A stretch of DNA of 64,000 bases from NCBI GenBank assembly GCA_025667525.1, contig JANFOE010000053.1, positions 1,775,001 to 1,839,000 on the forward strand. Reading direction: 5' to 3'. The notes under the pieces were generated by a model. The model was given only the letters and a program-made list of their open reading frames with translations, ran no database searches and was not told where the DNA came from. This document shows positions 9,581 through 22,857 of this stretch, in pieces. The position numbers and the translations under genes are program-made. Origin of the DNA: Glebionis coronaria (taxonomy: Eukaryota > Streptophyta > Magnoliopsida > Asterales > Asteraceae). Every line of letters starts with the position of its first letter. The first letter of the stretch is position 1.

Positions 9581-12500
9581 ATGCGTACTAGATCTTCGAA
9601 CTATTCTGAGCCCGAGACTCGTGAAGATTTAGATATGGCTGGTGTTAATAACAACAATAATAACCCACCTCTACCCAATTTGAATAACAACAACAACAAC
9701 AATATCCTCCTACCTGATTTACGAACAATGGAGGAATTGTGTCAACCCACCATGAACGGACGCGGAGGCCCGATTGCGCCGATGCACGTCACGGCTCAGG
9801 AGTTTTCGTTGAAGCATCACATGATCCAGCAAGTGCAAACGAACCCATTTCGTGGAATTCCGGATGATGATGCCAACAAACACCTCGACAAATTCATTAC
9901 CATTACCCAAAGCATGAAGTGCTCCGGTGTTTCTATGGATGACCTTCGCCTCCAACTCTTTCCCCACTCGCTTTCTCACCATGCCGAAAAATGGTTTGAC
10001 CGTCTTCCTAAGAATTCTATTCATACGTGGAATGACATGACTCAACGCTTTTTATCGCGCTACTTTCCCCCTTCCATGGTCACTAGCCTTCGTAACCAAA
10101 TCAGTGGATTCATGCAAGAGAATGATGAATCACTTTTCGATGTTTGGGAACGATACAATGATTTGATCGACCGCTGTCCAAATCACAATATGCTCCCCGT
10201 CACTCTCATTGACACCTTCTACAATGGTCTCACCTTTCGTGATCGTGACACGATCAACGCCGCCGCCGGTGGTACCTTTATGAAAAGGAGACCGGAGGAG
10301 TGTCGAGAGTTGATTGAAAACATGACTACTCACCACAAGAATTGGGATTCATCCGCATCCTCAAGATCTAACTCGAGAGTCAATGTTTCTTCTACTACTT
10401 CCAATCCTGAGATATCCGAACTTACCCTACAAATCGCGAGTATGCACAAGGATTTCATGTCCATAGCCACAAACCAATTTCAACAAGCTAAAGCCGTTGC
10501 TATTTCTTGTGACAGATGTGGTGGTCCTCATTCTTACAATGATTGTCCTTCTACTCAAGGCAATTATTCTGAAAACGTTAACGCAGCTTACGGCACTTAT
10601 CCCACGGGAGGCTATCAAGCCCGCCCTCAAGGAGACCGTGGCTTGCTAAGTTATCGTTCGAACAACTATCTTTCTCCTCCCGGTTTCCCTCCTGCAAACC
10701 AAAACCAACAACAAAGCTACAACCAATCCCAACCTCGTGCAAACAATCAATATCAATCCTAACGAAACCCATACCCAACTCAAGGAAATTATCAAGCTTA
10801 CCAAGCTCCACCTCTCAATCAACCGATGGCAGTGAGTCCAGACGTCGAGAAATTCATGAAGACTAATCGGGAGATGGTGACGAATCTTCAGAGTCAAGTC
10901 CGCAACTTGAAGGGCGAAATGGCGAAACAAGGGAACGATATTCGAGCCGAGCTAAGGAATGATATGGCAAAACACAGCAATGAAATTAATGCCAACATGC
11001 AAAACTCTTTTAATAATCAAGCGGTTCACCTTCGTGATATGATTGGTTCGCTCATCCAAGGTAATCAACCCTCTACTTCGGGTACTCTTCCGAGTAACAC
11101 CGTTGCGAATCCAAGAGGGGAGATGAAAGCAATCACCACTCGTAGTGGAAAAGGTTATATGGAACCCGAGCTTCCTACACCTCCACCCGTGATTGTGAAC
11201 AAGGAAAAAGAGCAACTTTCCCCACCTCCTTCACCTTCTATCCCCATTTCCCCACCACCCGTGGTTGTGAGTGATCCTATTCCCTTAACGCCTTCTTCTT
11301 CATCCAATATACCTTATCCTTCAAGGTTGAGGAAAGAGAAGCAAAAGAGCAAGGATGATATTCAGGTTTCAAACTTTCTAAAAATGTTTAAACAATTGAA
11401 TTTTAACATCTCCTTCGCCGAGGCTCTCGCTCACATGACCAAATACGCTAAGATGTTTAAAGATCTTCTAAGTGATAAGGAAAAGCTTCTTGACATCGCT
11501 CAGACCCAACTTAATGAGAACTGCTCCGCAGTGCTCTTAAGGAAATTGCCCACCAAACTTGGTGATCCGGGTCGCTTCTTGATTCCTTGCAACTTCTCGG
11601 GAGTAGAGAATTGCATGGCCCTAGCCGATCTAGGTGCCAGTATCAACTTAATGCCATTAAGTGTTTGGAAGCAATTATCTCTCCCCGAGCTTGTCCCCAC
11701 TAAAATGACTTTGGAATTAGCCAACCGTACGGTTGCTTATTCAGTGGGGATAGCCGAAGATGTCTTTGTTGGCGTTGACAAATTCACCTTCCCGGCGGAT
11801 TTTGTTGTCGTTGACTACGAGATGGATCCCCGTGTTCCATTAATCGTTGGACGTCCATTTCTGAGGACCGATCGCACTCTCATTGATGTAGCCGCGGGCG
11901 AAATAATCATGAGAGTTGGTGACGATAAAATTGTCTTCAACATGGGTAAGATTTCTAAGCAACCTTATTCATATGAGAGTGTTAATGCTATTGATGTTCT
12001 CGATGAGGCTTGTGAAGAACATTTTCATGATGCTTGCAAAAGTACTCTTTCTTCTCTACCCAATGTTGAGACAGTTGCCTCAATTGCTCCAGCATTGACT
12101 CCTTTTGGAGAAAGTGACTTGGATGATTTCGAAGCTAGCTTGGGTCCTCTCGATATTAAATATGATAATTTGTCCACCAATTGGGATGAAGACATTCGTA
12201 CTATGGAGAGACTTCTCAATGAGGACCCGTTGTCTCCTCCTTCTCCTAAAGAGGTGACTAATGATGATCCATCGTTAGTTTCACCATATATTGAGGATCC
12301 TCCCACTCTCGAGCTTAAGGACCTACCTCCTCATCTTGAGTACGTTTTCCTGGACGACAACGAGAAGTTACCGGTCATCATCGCAAAGGATCTGAAAGAA
12401 GACGAAAAAGCCCGACTTGTCGCCGTGTTGAAGAAGCATAAAAAAGCTATCGCTTGGAAAATCTCCGACATCCGTGGAATTGATCCTCACTTCTGCACAC

Positions 12501-15217
12501 ATAAAATTCTCATGGAGGACGACTTTAAGCCCACAATTCAAAGTCAACGAAGGGTGAATCCTAAAATCCATGAAGTCATCAAAAAATAGGTTATCAAACT
12601 TCTTGATGCGGGTATGATTTACCCTATTTCGGATTCACCATGGGTTAGTCCAGTCCATTGTGTGCCTAAGAAAGGCGGAATCACCGTTGTGCCCAATGCA
12701 AACAACGAGTTAATTCCTACCCGTCTCGTTACTGGGTGGAGAGTTTGTATAGACTACCGCAAACTCAATGATGCCACGAGAAAGGATCATTTCCCTCTAC
12801 CTTTTATGGACCAAATGCTTGAACGTTTAGCGGGTAATGAATATTACTGCTTTCTTGATGGTTTCTCGGGTTATTTTCAAATACCCATTGATCCCCAAGA
12901 TCAGGAGAAGACAACATTCACTTGTCCTTACGGCACATTTGCTTACAAACGAATGCCTTTTGGCTTATGCGATGCCCCCGGGACTTTCCAAAGGTGCATG
13001 TTGGCTATCTTCCATGACATGGTTGAGCAAACCATGGAAGTCTTCATGGATGATTTCTCGGTCTTTGGGGATTCCTTCTCTTCTTGCCTTGCCAATTTGG
13101 AACGTATGCTTAAGCGGTGCGAAGACACTCGCCTTGTTCTGAATTGGGAAAAATGCCATTTTATGGTAAAAGAAGGCATTGTGCTAGGACACAAAATCTC
13201 TAAAGCCGGTCTGGAAGTCGACCGTGCTAAAGTAGATGTCATAGCCAAATTACCTCCACCTTCAACCGTGAAGGGTGTGAGAAGTTTTCTGGGTCATGCG
13301 GGCTTCTATCGTCGATTCATTCAGGATTTCTCTAAAATCGCTCGCCCGATGACCCACCTCTTGGAAAAAGATACTCCTTTTATCTTTTCTAAAGAGTGTC
13401 TCCAAGCCTTCAATCATCTTAAGGATAAGCTAACTAAGGCACCGGTCTTGGTTACCCCTAATTGGGAGCTGCCTTTTGAATTGATGTGCGATGCTAGCGA
13501 CTTTGCTATTGGTGCGGTTTTGGGCCAAAGAGTGAATAAACACTTCTAACCAATCCACTATGCTAGAAAAATAATGACGGGGGCTCAATTGCATTATACG
13601 ACAACCGAAAAAGAACTTTTAGTTGTTGTCTATGCTTTTGAGAAATTTCGCCCCTATCTTGTTTTATCCCCCACCATCGTGTACACGAACCATTCCGCGT
13701 TGAAGTACTTGATGACTAAGCATGATTCTAAGCCAAGACTTCTTCGTTGGGTTTTACTCCTTCAAGAATTCAACATTGAAATTTGTGACAAGAAGGGTGC
13801 TGAAAACCTGGCCGCGGATCATCTGAGCAGACTTGAGGATCCATATCAAGGGGATCATCCGAACAAAGAGATCAATGACTCTTTCCCCCTTGAGACCTTA
13901 ATGTCTATAAATCTCAATCTTGATGACACCCCGTGGTTTACAGACATTGCAAACTACTTAGCGGGTGGTATTCTCATCAAAGGGTTAACATCCCAACAAA
14001 AGAAGAAGTTCTTGAATGATGTTAAGACTTACTTTTGGGATGACCCTTATCTATTCAAACAGTGTGCTGATCTGATTATTCGTCGATGTGTTGACGGACC
14101 GGCAGCTTTTGACATTCTCCAAGCTTGCCACAAAGGACCCACCGGTGGTCACTTTGGTCCCAACTACACCGCTAAAAAAGTGTTTGATTCTGGATTCTAT
14201 TGGCTCACCATTTATCATGACGCTCACGAAATGGTTAAGCATTGTGATGCTTGCCAACTTCAAGGCAAGATCACACATAAGGATGAGATGCCTCAAAATT
14301 TCATACAGGAATGTGAAATCTTTGACGTATGGGGCATCGACTTTATGGGGCCATTTCCATCCTCCAAAGGGAACAAGTACATCCTCGTCGCCGTCGACTA
14401 CGTTTCTAAATGGGTTGAAGCCAAGGCTCTCCCTACGAATGATGCGAGGGTGGTTGTGAACTTTTTGAAGCAGCTTTTCGCTCGATTTGGCGTTCCTCGT
14501 GCTATAATCAGTGACCGCGGGACTCATTTTTGCAACGATCAATTTGCAAGAGTCATGGCTAAGTATGGTGTCAATCACCGTCTTTCCACCGCCTATCATC
14601 CCCAAACCAATGAGCAAGCCGAGATATCCAACCGTGGCTTGAAACGAATTTTGGAGCGTACTGTGGGAGAGCATCGCGCCGCGTGGGCCGATAAGTTAGA
14701 TGATGCTCTGTGGGCTTTCCGTACTGCTTATAAGACCCCGATCGGCTGTACGCCTTATCGTCTTGTGTACGGGAAAGCGTGCCACCTCCCAATCGAGCTG
14801 GAACATAAGGCGCACTGGGCCTTGAAGTGGGCTAACTTCGACATCAACAAAGCCGGTGATCATCGCAAGATTCAACTCAACGAGCTAAATGAACTGAGGA
14901 ATGAAGCTTATGAGAACTCGCTGATCTACAAGGAGAAGACCAAGATCATTCATGACGCTAAAACCAAGAACCGAGAGTTCTACGTTGGTGATCACGTCTT
15001 ACTCTTTAACTCTCGGTTGAAGATCTTCTCTGGCAAGTTGAAGAGCCGCTGGTCTGGTCCATTCACCGTCGCCAAAGTCTTTCCATATGGGACCATTGAG
15101 CTTTCTCAGCCGAATGGGCCCAATTTCAAGGTGAATGGCCAGCGTCTGAAGCTGTACTTTGGTGAGGACATCTCTCAAGAGATGATTCCATCCCTCACCA
15201 CGTTCCCCATGAACTAA
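9581..15217 (+). pseudogene. Athila-like gag-protease-RT-RNase H-integrase, three nonsense codons
   Basis: One frame of 1879 codons with no frameshift, broken by TAA at 10760-10762, TAG at 12587-12589 and TAA at 13547-13549. The gag core (FRGIPDDDANKHLDKF to WNDMTQRFLSRYF) is at residues 90-170, and a knuckle CDRCGGPHSYNDC near residue 310. The aspartic protease site ADLGASINLMP is around 11620. RT runs from YRKLNDATRKDHFPLPF to FMDDFSVFG (12760-13070), so the YxDD box is FMDD. RNase H starts ELMCDASDFAIGAVL. Integrase has an HHCC finger ending CDACQ and the DDE core with [19 protein letters not shown] and [10 protein letters not shown]. Each stop stands where a Gln codon would fit (C to T). 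It would otherwise be an autonomous polyprotein of normal domain order. Confidence 0.93.
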
Positions 15218-17252
15218 AATTGGGTCGAGTCAGGCTCGTGACTCGGTGAACAAAAACAAGTGCTTCTCGGGAGGCAACCCGTGTTCTATCCTTTACTGCT
15301 TTCATAATAAGTGTAGGGGAGCCCCGTATGTGTTTGTTGTCTTGTTTCTTGTGTTGTGCAGGGACTAAAGCTTCAGAGAGCATCTTGATGACTTTTGACG
15401 AACCGTGATACCGTGTTCCCATCTTCCTGGTTTTATCCTAAACTCTTGTGATTCAATATTTCTAATTTCATATGTTCACATTGAATTCACTTTAGTTGTC
15501 CTTTCCTTAGCAAGATTTAAACAAATTGCACAATGTCATAAGTGTAGGGGAGTTCACTCCCACATGCTTAAACATTGAGGACAATGTTTATATCAAGTCG
15601 AGGGGGGGACTTCTATCGAAGTAAGTGGTCTTTTCCATGAATTTGCCCTCATTTTAACCGGAAACTTGATTTTTCGACATTTTTCAAAATTTTTAATCTA
15701 TTTTGGCCTAGTTGTATAGTTGTATTTTCCTTTATCATGTTTAGTTTCTTTTTATTGCTAGAATAGTTTTTCAATAAAGTGGTTTTAGATTTTTCTTAGT
15801 CGTGAACATTTTGACTCAACCCGAGTTTACTTGCCTAAGTTTACTCTAGCTAGTATCCTTAACGTGTTTAAGTCAAGTTTTGCTAGGCTTTTATATAGGG
15901 AGCTACAAAACGCGAAAGTCTTAACTCTCACGGGTTAAGAACAAGAACTTTTCGCAAGTTCCTATAATTGATCCTAGAGAGTCGTTTATCAAGGGAACTT
16001 TAAAATGCGATTTCTAAACTTGAAAAAGTCTAAGAATTTGCAAGATCCTATAGGTGACTCGAAAACCCAAAACTTTGATTTAATAGGCTAAGCAACCACG
16101 AGTCTCATTCCTTGAGATTTTAAACTGTGGAGAACGAGAGATGATAGAGTCAATTATAAGTTTGGTATTCTTTCGTGAATTTATGTGAGTTAATTATAAG
16201 CCTATTCTCCCTCCGCTTGTTAATAAATTTATCTGCAATAAATAAGGTTGTACGATTTAAAAGGTTACTTAGCTTCTAGCCCCAGATCGTTTAAAAGTTG
16301 CTCGGTACGGATTAAAGTTCATAGCCAAGGCATAACTTATTGAAGCGGGATGCGAAGATTGGCGAGTCCGAAAAGGCCCTAACAAGGCATGAGGGCTACA
16401 TTTTGTTGCTAAAGATCCAAAAGTGATGTGAAGAATCATTTTATCAAAAATCAATATGAAGGATCGAGACACACGACGAAAAGCAAGAACTCCCCAAAAG
16501 TCATGGAGAAGTCTATCCAAAAAGACCCTAACAAGGTATGAGGATAAATAGATCCAAGTCCTAAAAGGAGGCGGATCGTTGTATATCAAAGTCCAAAATA
16601 AAGATTGGAGAAAAATGAAGAAGTCGTGGTCCAAAGATGAAGAATCTCTCAAAACTTCAAGTGAAGAAATTCCTATTATGAAGAGAAGACCATTATTTCA
16701 AGAACGTCTCTCAAAGATTTGAAGTATGAAGTCGCTGCCAAATATCGGTCCGAGAAAGGTCTCAAATCGTGAAGCGAGTTATGCCAAGATATGAACTTTA
16801 TGAGGTCCCGAGAAGCAGTTTTAAAAGATTTGGTCCTTTAGCTAACTATTGATTAAATCGTGCACTTTATTTTCGGCCTAAAGAACTATCGAAATAAGTC
16901 AAACAATGTATCCTAGTGATCATTCAAGACAAAAATAAAATATAAGAGATACACCTAGGAATAAGGGAGTCTAAGTGAATAATTGGCCCACATGAGTTCG
17001 TGATAGTTTGCTAACTTATAATAACAATGATCTCGTTTTTAAGCTTGGTATGGGGAACGTGAAACTTGAGGATGATAAACGTTCGTGGCAGCCAAAACCC
17101 AATGTAAGTTTTTAATTTCTTTACCTGTTTCTATCTTTTTATGTTTAGTATTTAATAAAGGCCAAGGTGGGTTATTTATGATGGAAAATGTAAACCATGC
17201 TTTAAATTAATGCATTGCATGAGGGCATTGCAATGGTCAAGTGTAGGGGATT
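15218..17252 (+). other. Athila 3' noncoding region and polypurine tract
   Basis: Two kilobases with no forward ORF of note. It contains a GTGTAGGGGAG...AAACATTGAGGACAATGTTTA segment near 15541, a G-rich AGTCGAGGGGGGGAC at about 15595, two copies of a CCCTAACAAGG(C/T)ATGAGG phrase (near 16377 and 16528), and the polypurine tract TGTAGGGGATT at 17242-17252. Athila elements often have an env-like gene here; I find none. The region is homologous to 41816-43676 of the non-autonomous element. Confidence 0.7.
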
Positions 17253-18894
17253 TAATAAGTGTGAAAACACTTATCCTTTTACCATTTATTTCCAATAATC
17301 CAAAACGTGTATTTTATGTCGTAAAAGTCGGAATTATGCGTGGTTTGTGTTTTTATTGTGTTTTAGGATCAAAATATGAAAAAGGATGAAAACACGGGCT
17401 TTCAAGGGCTTTTATCGAAGAAAAGGGGAAAAGACGAAGTCAAAAGATCAAGAGTGCAAAAAGAACGGAAGTCCAAGACCTATTCTAAAGATTTATCGAA
17501 GAACAAGTCTAAAGACGGAAGTTAATGAAGTCGAAGAACTCGAGTCTAAATAAATGAAGAAATGTTAAGACGAGTTTAATTAATCCCGAGACGACATCGA
17601 GAAAGACAAGTATTAAAGTCGAGTCGAGAAGAAAAAAGAAAGAAGAAAGCACCACACATGCCTCCCACTTCCCTATAAATACCCTCCTAATCACATTAGG
17701 AGGGGGTTAGCTAGTTTTAATTTTTAAGTTTCTTTCTAGTTTTTAGAGAGAGAAAGTCTTAAACTTTCTCTCACTAAACTTTTCATCTTTTCCTTTCTTT
17801 CAAGCTCTCTTTAATCTTTGTATTTGGATTCCATTAATCAATATCAAGTTAAGTTTTTATGTTCTTTAATCTCATTCTTCATTTCTTTATTTCGCTTATT
17901 ATTAATCCAAAAGTTTATGGTTAATCCGAATAGTTCTTGATTCGTATTGATTGTGGAGGTGATTCGTGATTAATGAGTAAGTTTTCTTGTTTTACACAAA
18001 CTCCTTCGTCTAAGCCATAAGCTCGTAATGCTTATTGGCTTATTTCGAGTCTTAGCTTATTAGTTTTCGGATTTCGCAATGTTTTAGTCATTTCCTAGTC
18101 ATTCCATAAAATTTATAATCTTTCATGTTTTGGAAGTGATCGAATCTAAGCTTTTTTTGTGTTGGTTAACATTCGGACTAGATAGCTTATTGCCTTTGCT
18201 TATTAAGTTTTACATTTCCCACGAATTTCGGATTAAACTTGTATGCATCGCAATACTTAGGTCTTCCACATTCCGACAGGTCTCTACACTTTCCGACGGG
18301 TGTTTACACATTCCGATAGAATTGGTACTTTGATCGCAATAGCCCATTAAGGCTCTACTTTGCGATCGGGTTGGTTTTTACCCCTTATTCCGATCTAGGT
18401 TGTGATTGCTCATTGCGATCGCACATTCCGACGGGATCAAGGTCTTTGGTTAAGACGAAGTGCTGCCCATTTTTCGATAGCATCATTCCGATCTAGAAAC
18501 ATTCCAATGGGTACTTTATTGTTGCATTCCGATGGATGCTGAGATTGATTATTCCGATAGCTAATGTTAGTGATATTCCGATGGTTGCAATTTTGGTGTA
18601 TTCCGATGGACATTAATTGTTTTATTCCGATTGATTAAGTTTTCAAGTTTTCAAGTTTTACAAAGTTTTTAAGTTTTAAGTATTTTCATAAATTAACTTT
18701 AAGTTTAATTTTGTCAAAGCTTTAAATTTACTCAACGACACTTTAATTACTTGCTTATAGTTTAAAAATAGATAATCAAAACCAAACCATTCTCTTGATT
18801 CACCAAAAGACGATTGAGTCGCACTCTTAACCGGTTCTCAATTCGAAAGGATTCGGACGATAAGATTATATACCTAGCCAAAAGCAAAGTATTA
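17253..18894 (+). repeat. 3' LTR of the Athila-like element
   Basis: Matches the 5' LTR throughout, with a 7-bp difference near its start (about 17300) and about 20 substitutions. It ends in TATTA and is followed by the CCAAC target duplication. Confidence 0.93.
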
Positions 18895-18899
18895 CCAAC

Positions 18900-19075
18900 T
18901 CTTTGTCTCGAAACAATGTGAGTTAGAACCATATAGTTTTTAGCAAACTACCAGTTTTCAACGGATTTGAGAAGTCTTTACCACAAACTGTTTGCTTATG
19001 GACTAGCCAGTTCTTATGTGTGTTAGACATGGTGAACTGAGAACCATTTGTGAAGTGTGATTGTAAATCAAACAT
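18900..19075 (-). repeat. Rest of the copia 3' noncoding region
   Basis: Continuation of the copia downstream region on the far side of the Athila insertion. It holds the third tandem unit (about 18936-19012), with CAACGGATTTGA and CTAGCCAGTT. Nothing else is recognisable. Confidence 0.6.
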
Positions 19076-22000
19076 TTAAGGCTCTTTCTCAGCTTCTTCC
19101 TCTTGCTCCAAATCCTTGATTTGTTGTTTAACCATTCTGATCAACTCCAAAGCACCAACAGACTCTTCTGAGACTTCCAATTGTTGTTCCAACATTCATT
19201 CCAACCAATCTTCTCTCAAATGAATATCTCTTCTCTTGTAGCATATAGTAAGTAACATCATCTATATTCAAAATATGCAATCCACATGACCTATAATATC
19301 TCCAGTAACTAGGAACCTGATTATCTAATACCTTCAACAATTTCTGATCACAGTTGTGTGGTTCATACATGAAGAGTAATTCATTATATAATAGTGATAC
19401 CTCAGTTTTACCTGCATTGGCTTCTTGAACTAACCTGAAAAGATCTTGAATATCTTGTTTGTCAAGAATATGAAGAATATCTTCCAAAAGTCTGAACATT
19501 CTTGTTGTGCCATCTGATCTTTGTATTCCATGAGCTTTCAGTCCTTGATCCATAGTATATATCCATCTAGAAATGGATGACTTCTTTCCAAAAATCTCTG
19601 TGTCTATACATTGATCTTCAAAATTTACTATCTTCAAGTACTTTCTTAAGCTCTCATCATCATCACTATCTTCTGTTGTTGATTTAGCCTTTTTCTTAGC
19701 TTCTTTCTTCTTTGTTGATCTTTTCCTCTTAACACCCTTGGAGATTCCTTCGAATTCCATTGAACTTTCTTCCAAGTTTGTATGTACCGTTTCTTCAGTA
19801 TGTACTGTTAACTGTGTATGTACCGCTTGTACATTTTCAGTCTTATCAACACCTTGAGCTTTATCTCCTTCATTCATTCTTTGAGCAGTCTCTGTCTCTT
19901 TTGAACTTACCTTCTCCTTTCTACTTTTCCTCACATATGTAGCCTTGATAGGTGGAGATGTTCTTGTATGTCCAGCAGTACTCGACTTAAATCTAGGAGC
20001 ACTTTCAAATTGTCTTTGTTGTTGCAGATGTCTTTTAGCTTCTTCAACAGCTATCCTATCTTCTTTAGATCCAATCTCAACGAAATTCAATTCAGCTCTC
20101 TTGTGTTGTTCATACAAAGCCTTGATTTCCTCAAAATTCTTCTTGACCAATTGAGCATGAGTGAAATGCTTAACTTTCTTGAGAAAAGTCATCATTTGAT
20201 TCCTAATCTGCATGGTAGTTGGAGGCTTAATCCTTTCTCTTCTTCTTTTCTCAGCAAAAAATCTTGTTGCTCCCTTACCAGATCATCAATCAATTTTGTT
20301 TTTTCTTCTTCATCATAAGCATCTCTTTCTTCAGCTATTAATGAGTCTACAAGAAGCTCACTTACTTGTAGTTCAGCTTGAATCCTATCATACTCTTGTA
20401 TATTCCATTCTTGTTGCACTCTCTTAGCTTCAAGCAATTGTTGCTTTGCTGCAAGTTCCTCTTGTAATTCTTCTTCACGAATTTGTGCTTGCACTCTGAA
20501 AGCATATTCCTCATCATGGTCTAGTTGATTAAATTTTTACATGACTTTGCTTATATCATCATCTGAATCACTTTCATTTTCAGATTTTGATTGTAACTGT
20601 TTCTTGCCCTTATCATTTGGATTAATCTTTGGTAACTTCTTCTTCAGCTTAGAAGATCTTTTTTCATCCTCATTAGCTTGCTGTTGAATAACAATACCTT
20701 TAGTGGCCTGTGAAGCTTGAACTTTCTTACCTTGATTTTTATCCTTTTTGGCAAGAACTTCTTGTTGTGTCTTCTTCTCAATCTCTGCTTGTCTTGCTTT
20801 TTCAACTGAACTATTTTCCCTGAGATCAAGCAGTATTTGAGCTAAAGTCTCATCTTCTCCAAAAGGAGTTTGACTTTCTAGTGAAGATTGATCACCAGCA
20901 GTACTTGAGGTCGGCTTAGTTGGCTTAGCAGTACTTGGGTCTTCAACAATGACAGCAGTACTTGCAGTTGGCTTAGTTGGCCTAGCGGTACTTGAATCTT
21001 CCACAATGTTGACTTCACCAGTGTAAGACACACTTGTTTCTTCAATCACAAAAGTATCTCTAGATACCTTTTCTTCCAATGAAGCTATCTTCTCAACTTT
21101 TAAATCCTCTGTCTTGTCTGATCCATAGCTCACTTTTGATCTTGACAGTACTTGGAAAGAATGTTTCTTCTGAAACCATAATTGCCTTTGTGGTGGAGTT
21201 GAAGATATAGGAAATTGAACGTTAATCTCCTCCAGCTTCTCATAAAAACTACTCCAATTCACTTGAAGTTGTGGTGATTGAGGTTGTTGCTCTGGCTGAG
21301 TTATCAACATTTCTTCAATTTGTGGTTCCTCATGAGTAGGTTGTGGTTCTTCTTGTTGAAGCTCCATGTTAGTAGGCTCTTCCACACCAGTCTCTAAACC
21401 ATTGCCATCTTCAAAATTTCCAATGACATCATTATCAGCTTCAAAGTTGATGTCATTTCCAAAGACCCTTGTTTGAATATCAGAGGAAGGTAGTGGTTCT
21501 TCATAATTCCTCCCCTGTTTGGTTGCATTCAGTTGCCTTTTCTTGAGGTTTCTGAATCTTTGCTTCTTAAGAGCAGCTTTCTGAATAGACCTGTTCTGCC
21601 TCATCCAAGGGGATACCTTATTCCTTAACTTGATTAGACTGGCCTCCAATTCAGCAATTTTCTTGTCTTGAACAAGCTTCTCTTTTTGCAATACATGTAC
21701 CTGTTTGGACAAGCTAGTGCACAAAGCAGTGAAATTTGCAACATCCACCACCTATGTTGCTTGTGCTTGTGGTGAACCACTAGCAGCAATGGAAGCATCA
21801 GGTGTATGGATCATCTCATCTGAATTTGGTTGATTACCAATATTTTGAGAAGAAGATTGAGTATCTTCTGAGGAATGGGAACTCTGGTTAGAAGGAGTTT
21901 GTTGAGAAACACTAGTAGTGCTAGGTTCCTTACCTTCTTGGTTGGCAGGTTGGGCTAACATATTAGCGAATAAGGGTGTGACAGTTCTTGTGAAGGCATT

Positions 22001-22699
22001 GCCTTGTTTGTTCAAGAAAGAGAAAGTTCTCTTTGTGAATGTAGGAACATCCCATGTATTTGTTAATTCTGGTAGGTTATGGATTTGGTCATTAACTAAA
22101 GTCTGAATGAATCTAGGATACATTAAAAACTTCTTAACACCTTCCAAATTCCTAGTCATGCCTACAAAAATTAGTTTTGAAAAGTTGAAAACTCTTATAT
22201 TTGCTAGACAAATACCGGTTGATGCCAATGCAGCAGGGATCTGATCAAAAGAAGTACTTTTCGAGCTTAATCAGTGAATAATGGCATGAAATAGCAATTT
22301 CCATTGTGGTGAAAATAAAGCTTTAAAGAAAGTAAGACTTTCCCTATCACCCTCATAGCCCATGGCTGCAAGGACATCATATATCTCTGTATTGTTTAGC
22401 ATACTAAGTCTATATTCATCTTTTAGTCTCAAACTAGCTCTTACCAGCACCTTAGTTACATATATATTTCTATGATTCACCCTAGCCTTAATGCAAGGTT
22501 GATCAAAACGAGTACCTAACACAGCAGTATTCCAAAATTGCTCAATAATAGGAATAGAGACAATAGGACTTACAGTAAGCGCAAAACGAATATGACTTCG
22601 AGATAAAAATCCAAGTATCTCATGGAAACCAAGAGAATCATCATTCTGAGCAAGGTTCGCAACCAAGTTGTGCTTAGAGACCACCTGTAAAGCAGCCAT
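19076..22699 (-). pseudogene. Third ORF of the Sirevirus-like copia (env-like position)
   Basis: A frame of about 1200 codons downstream of pol, starting at MAALQVVSKHN (22699). The first 300 or so residues are a folded-looking region (FHEILGFLSRSHIRFALTVSP, then NFSKLIFVGM and KKFLMYPRFIQ). The rest is Gln/Glu/Lys/Ser-rich, with STA tripeptide repeats and coiled-coil-like stretches such as REEELQEELAAKQQ. From 22699 to 20192 there is one frame with only three stops (22271, 21752, 20537). Frameshifts follow near 20200 and 19175, and it probably ended near 19076. I see no signal peptide or membrane segment, so envelope function is not supported. Similar ORFs occur, as I recall, in Asteraceae copia elements under meaningless annotation names. 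Function unknown. Confidence 0.7.
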
Positions 22700-22857
22700 T
22701 AGTATTTTTGATGATTGAAAAATTAGAGAGAAGGTTACAGAATTTAGAGATAAGAATAAAAGATTAGGTGAATCAATTGTATAACTGGAGTAAGTAATTA
22801 TGTAAATAACAAACCCAAGCGCGAAGAAACCGCCAAATTTACAAAAGAGACCCTTAA

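Larger units (their letters stand above)
7686..18894 (+). mobile_element. Athila-like Ty3/gypsy retrotransposon
   Basis: A full-length element of 11.2 kb: LTRs at 7686-9333 and 17253-18894, tRNA-Asp-type PBS at 9336, one gag-pol frame at 9581-15217, and a 2-kb 3' noncoding region with a polypurine tract (TGTAGGGGATT) just before the 3' LTR. The target-site duplication CCAAC is at 7681-7685 and 18895-18899. The LTR ends are TAATA and TATTA, not TG and CA. Long LTRs, the tRNA-Asp primer and the RT/integrase sequence fit the Athila lineage. No env-like ORF is visible. The LTRs differ at about 20 substitutions in 1.64 kb plus small indels. Three nonsense codons silence gag-pol. Confidence 0.92.

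Noticed and set aside
14051..14674. Minus-strand ORF of 207 codons
   Set aside because: Antisense shadow of the integrase coding sequence.
16269..16652. Minus-strand ORF of 127 codons considered as an env-like gene of the Athila element
   Set aside because: It is antisense to the element, has no signal peptide or domain, and lies in a noncoding region shared with the relative, where the frame is not conserved.
19076..22699. Envelope (membrane fusion) function for the third copia ORF
   Set aside because: No signal peptide, membrane segment or cysteine pattern supports it. Only the position after pol recalls env.
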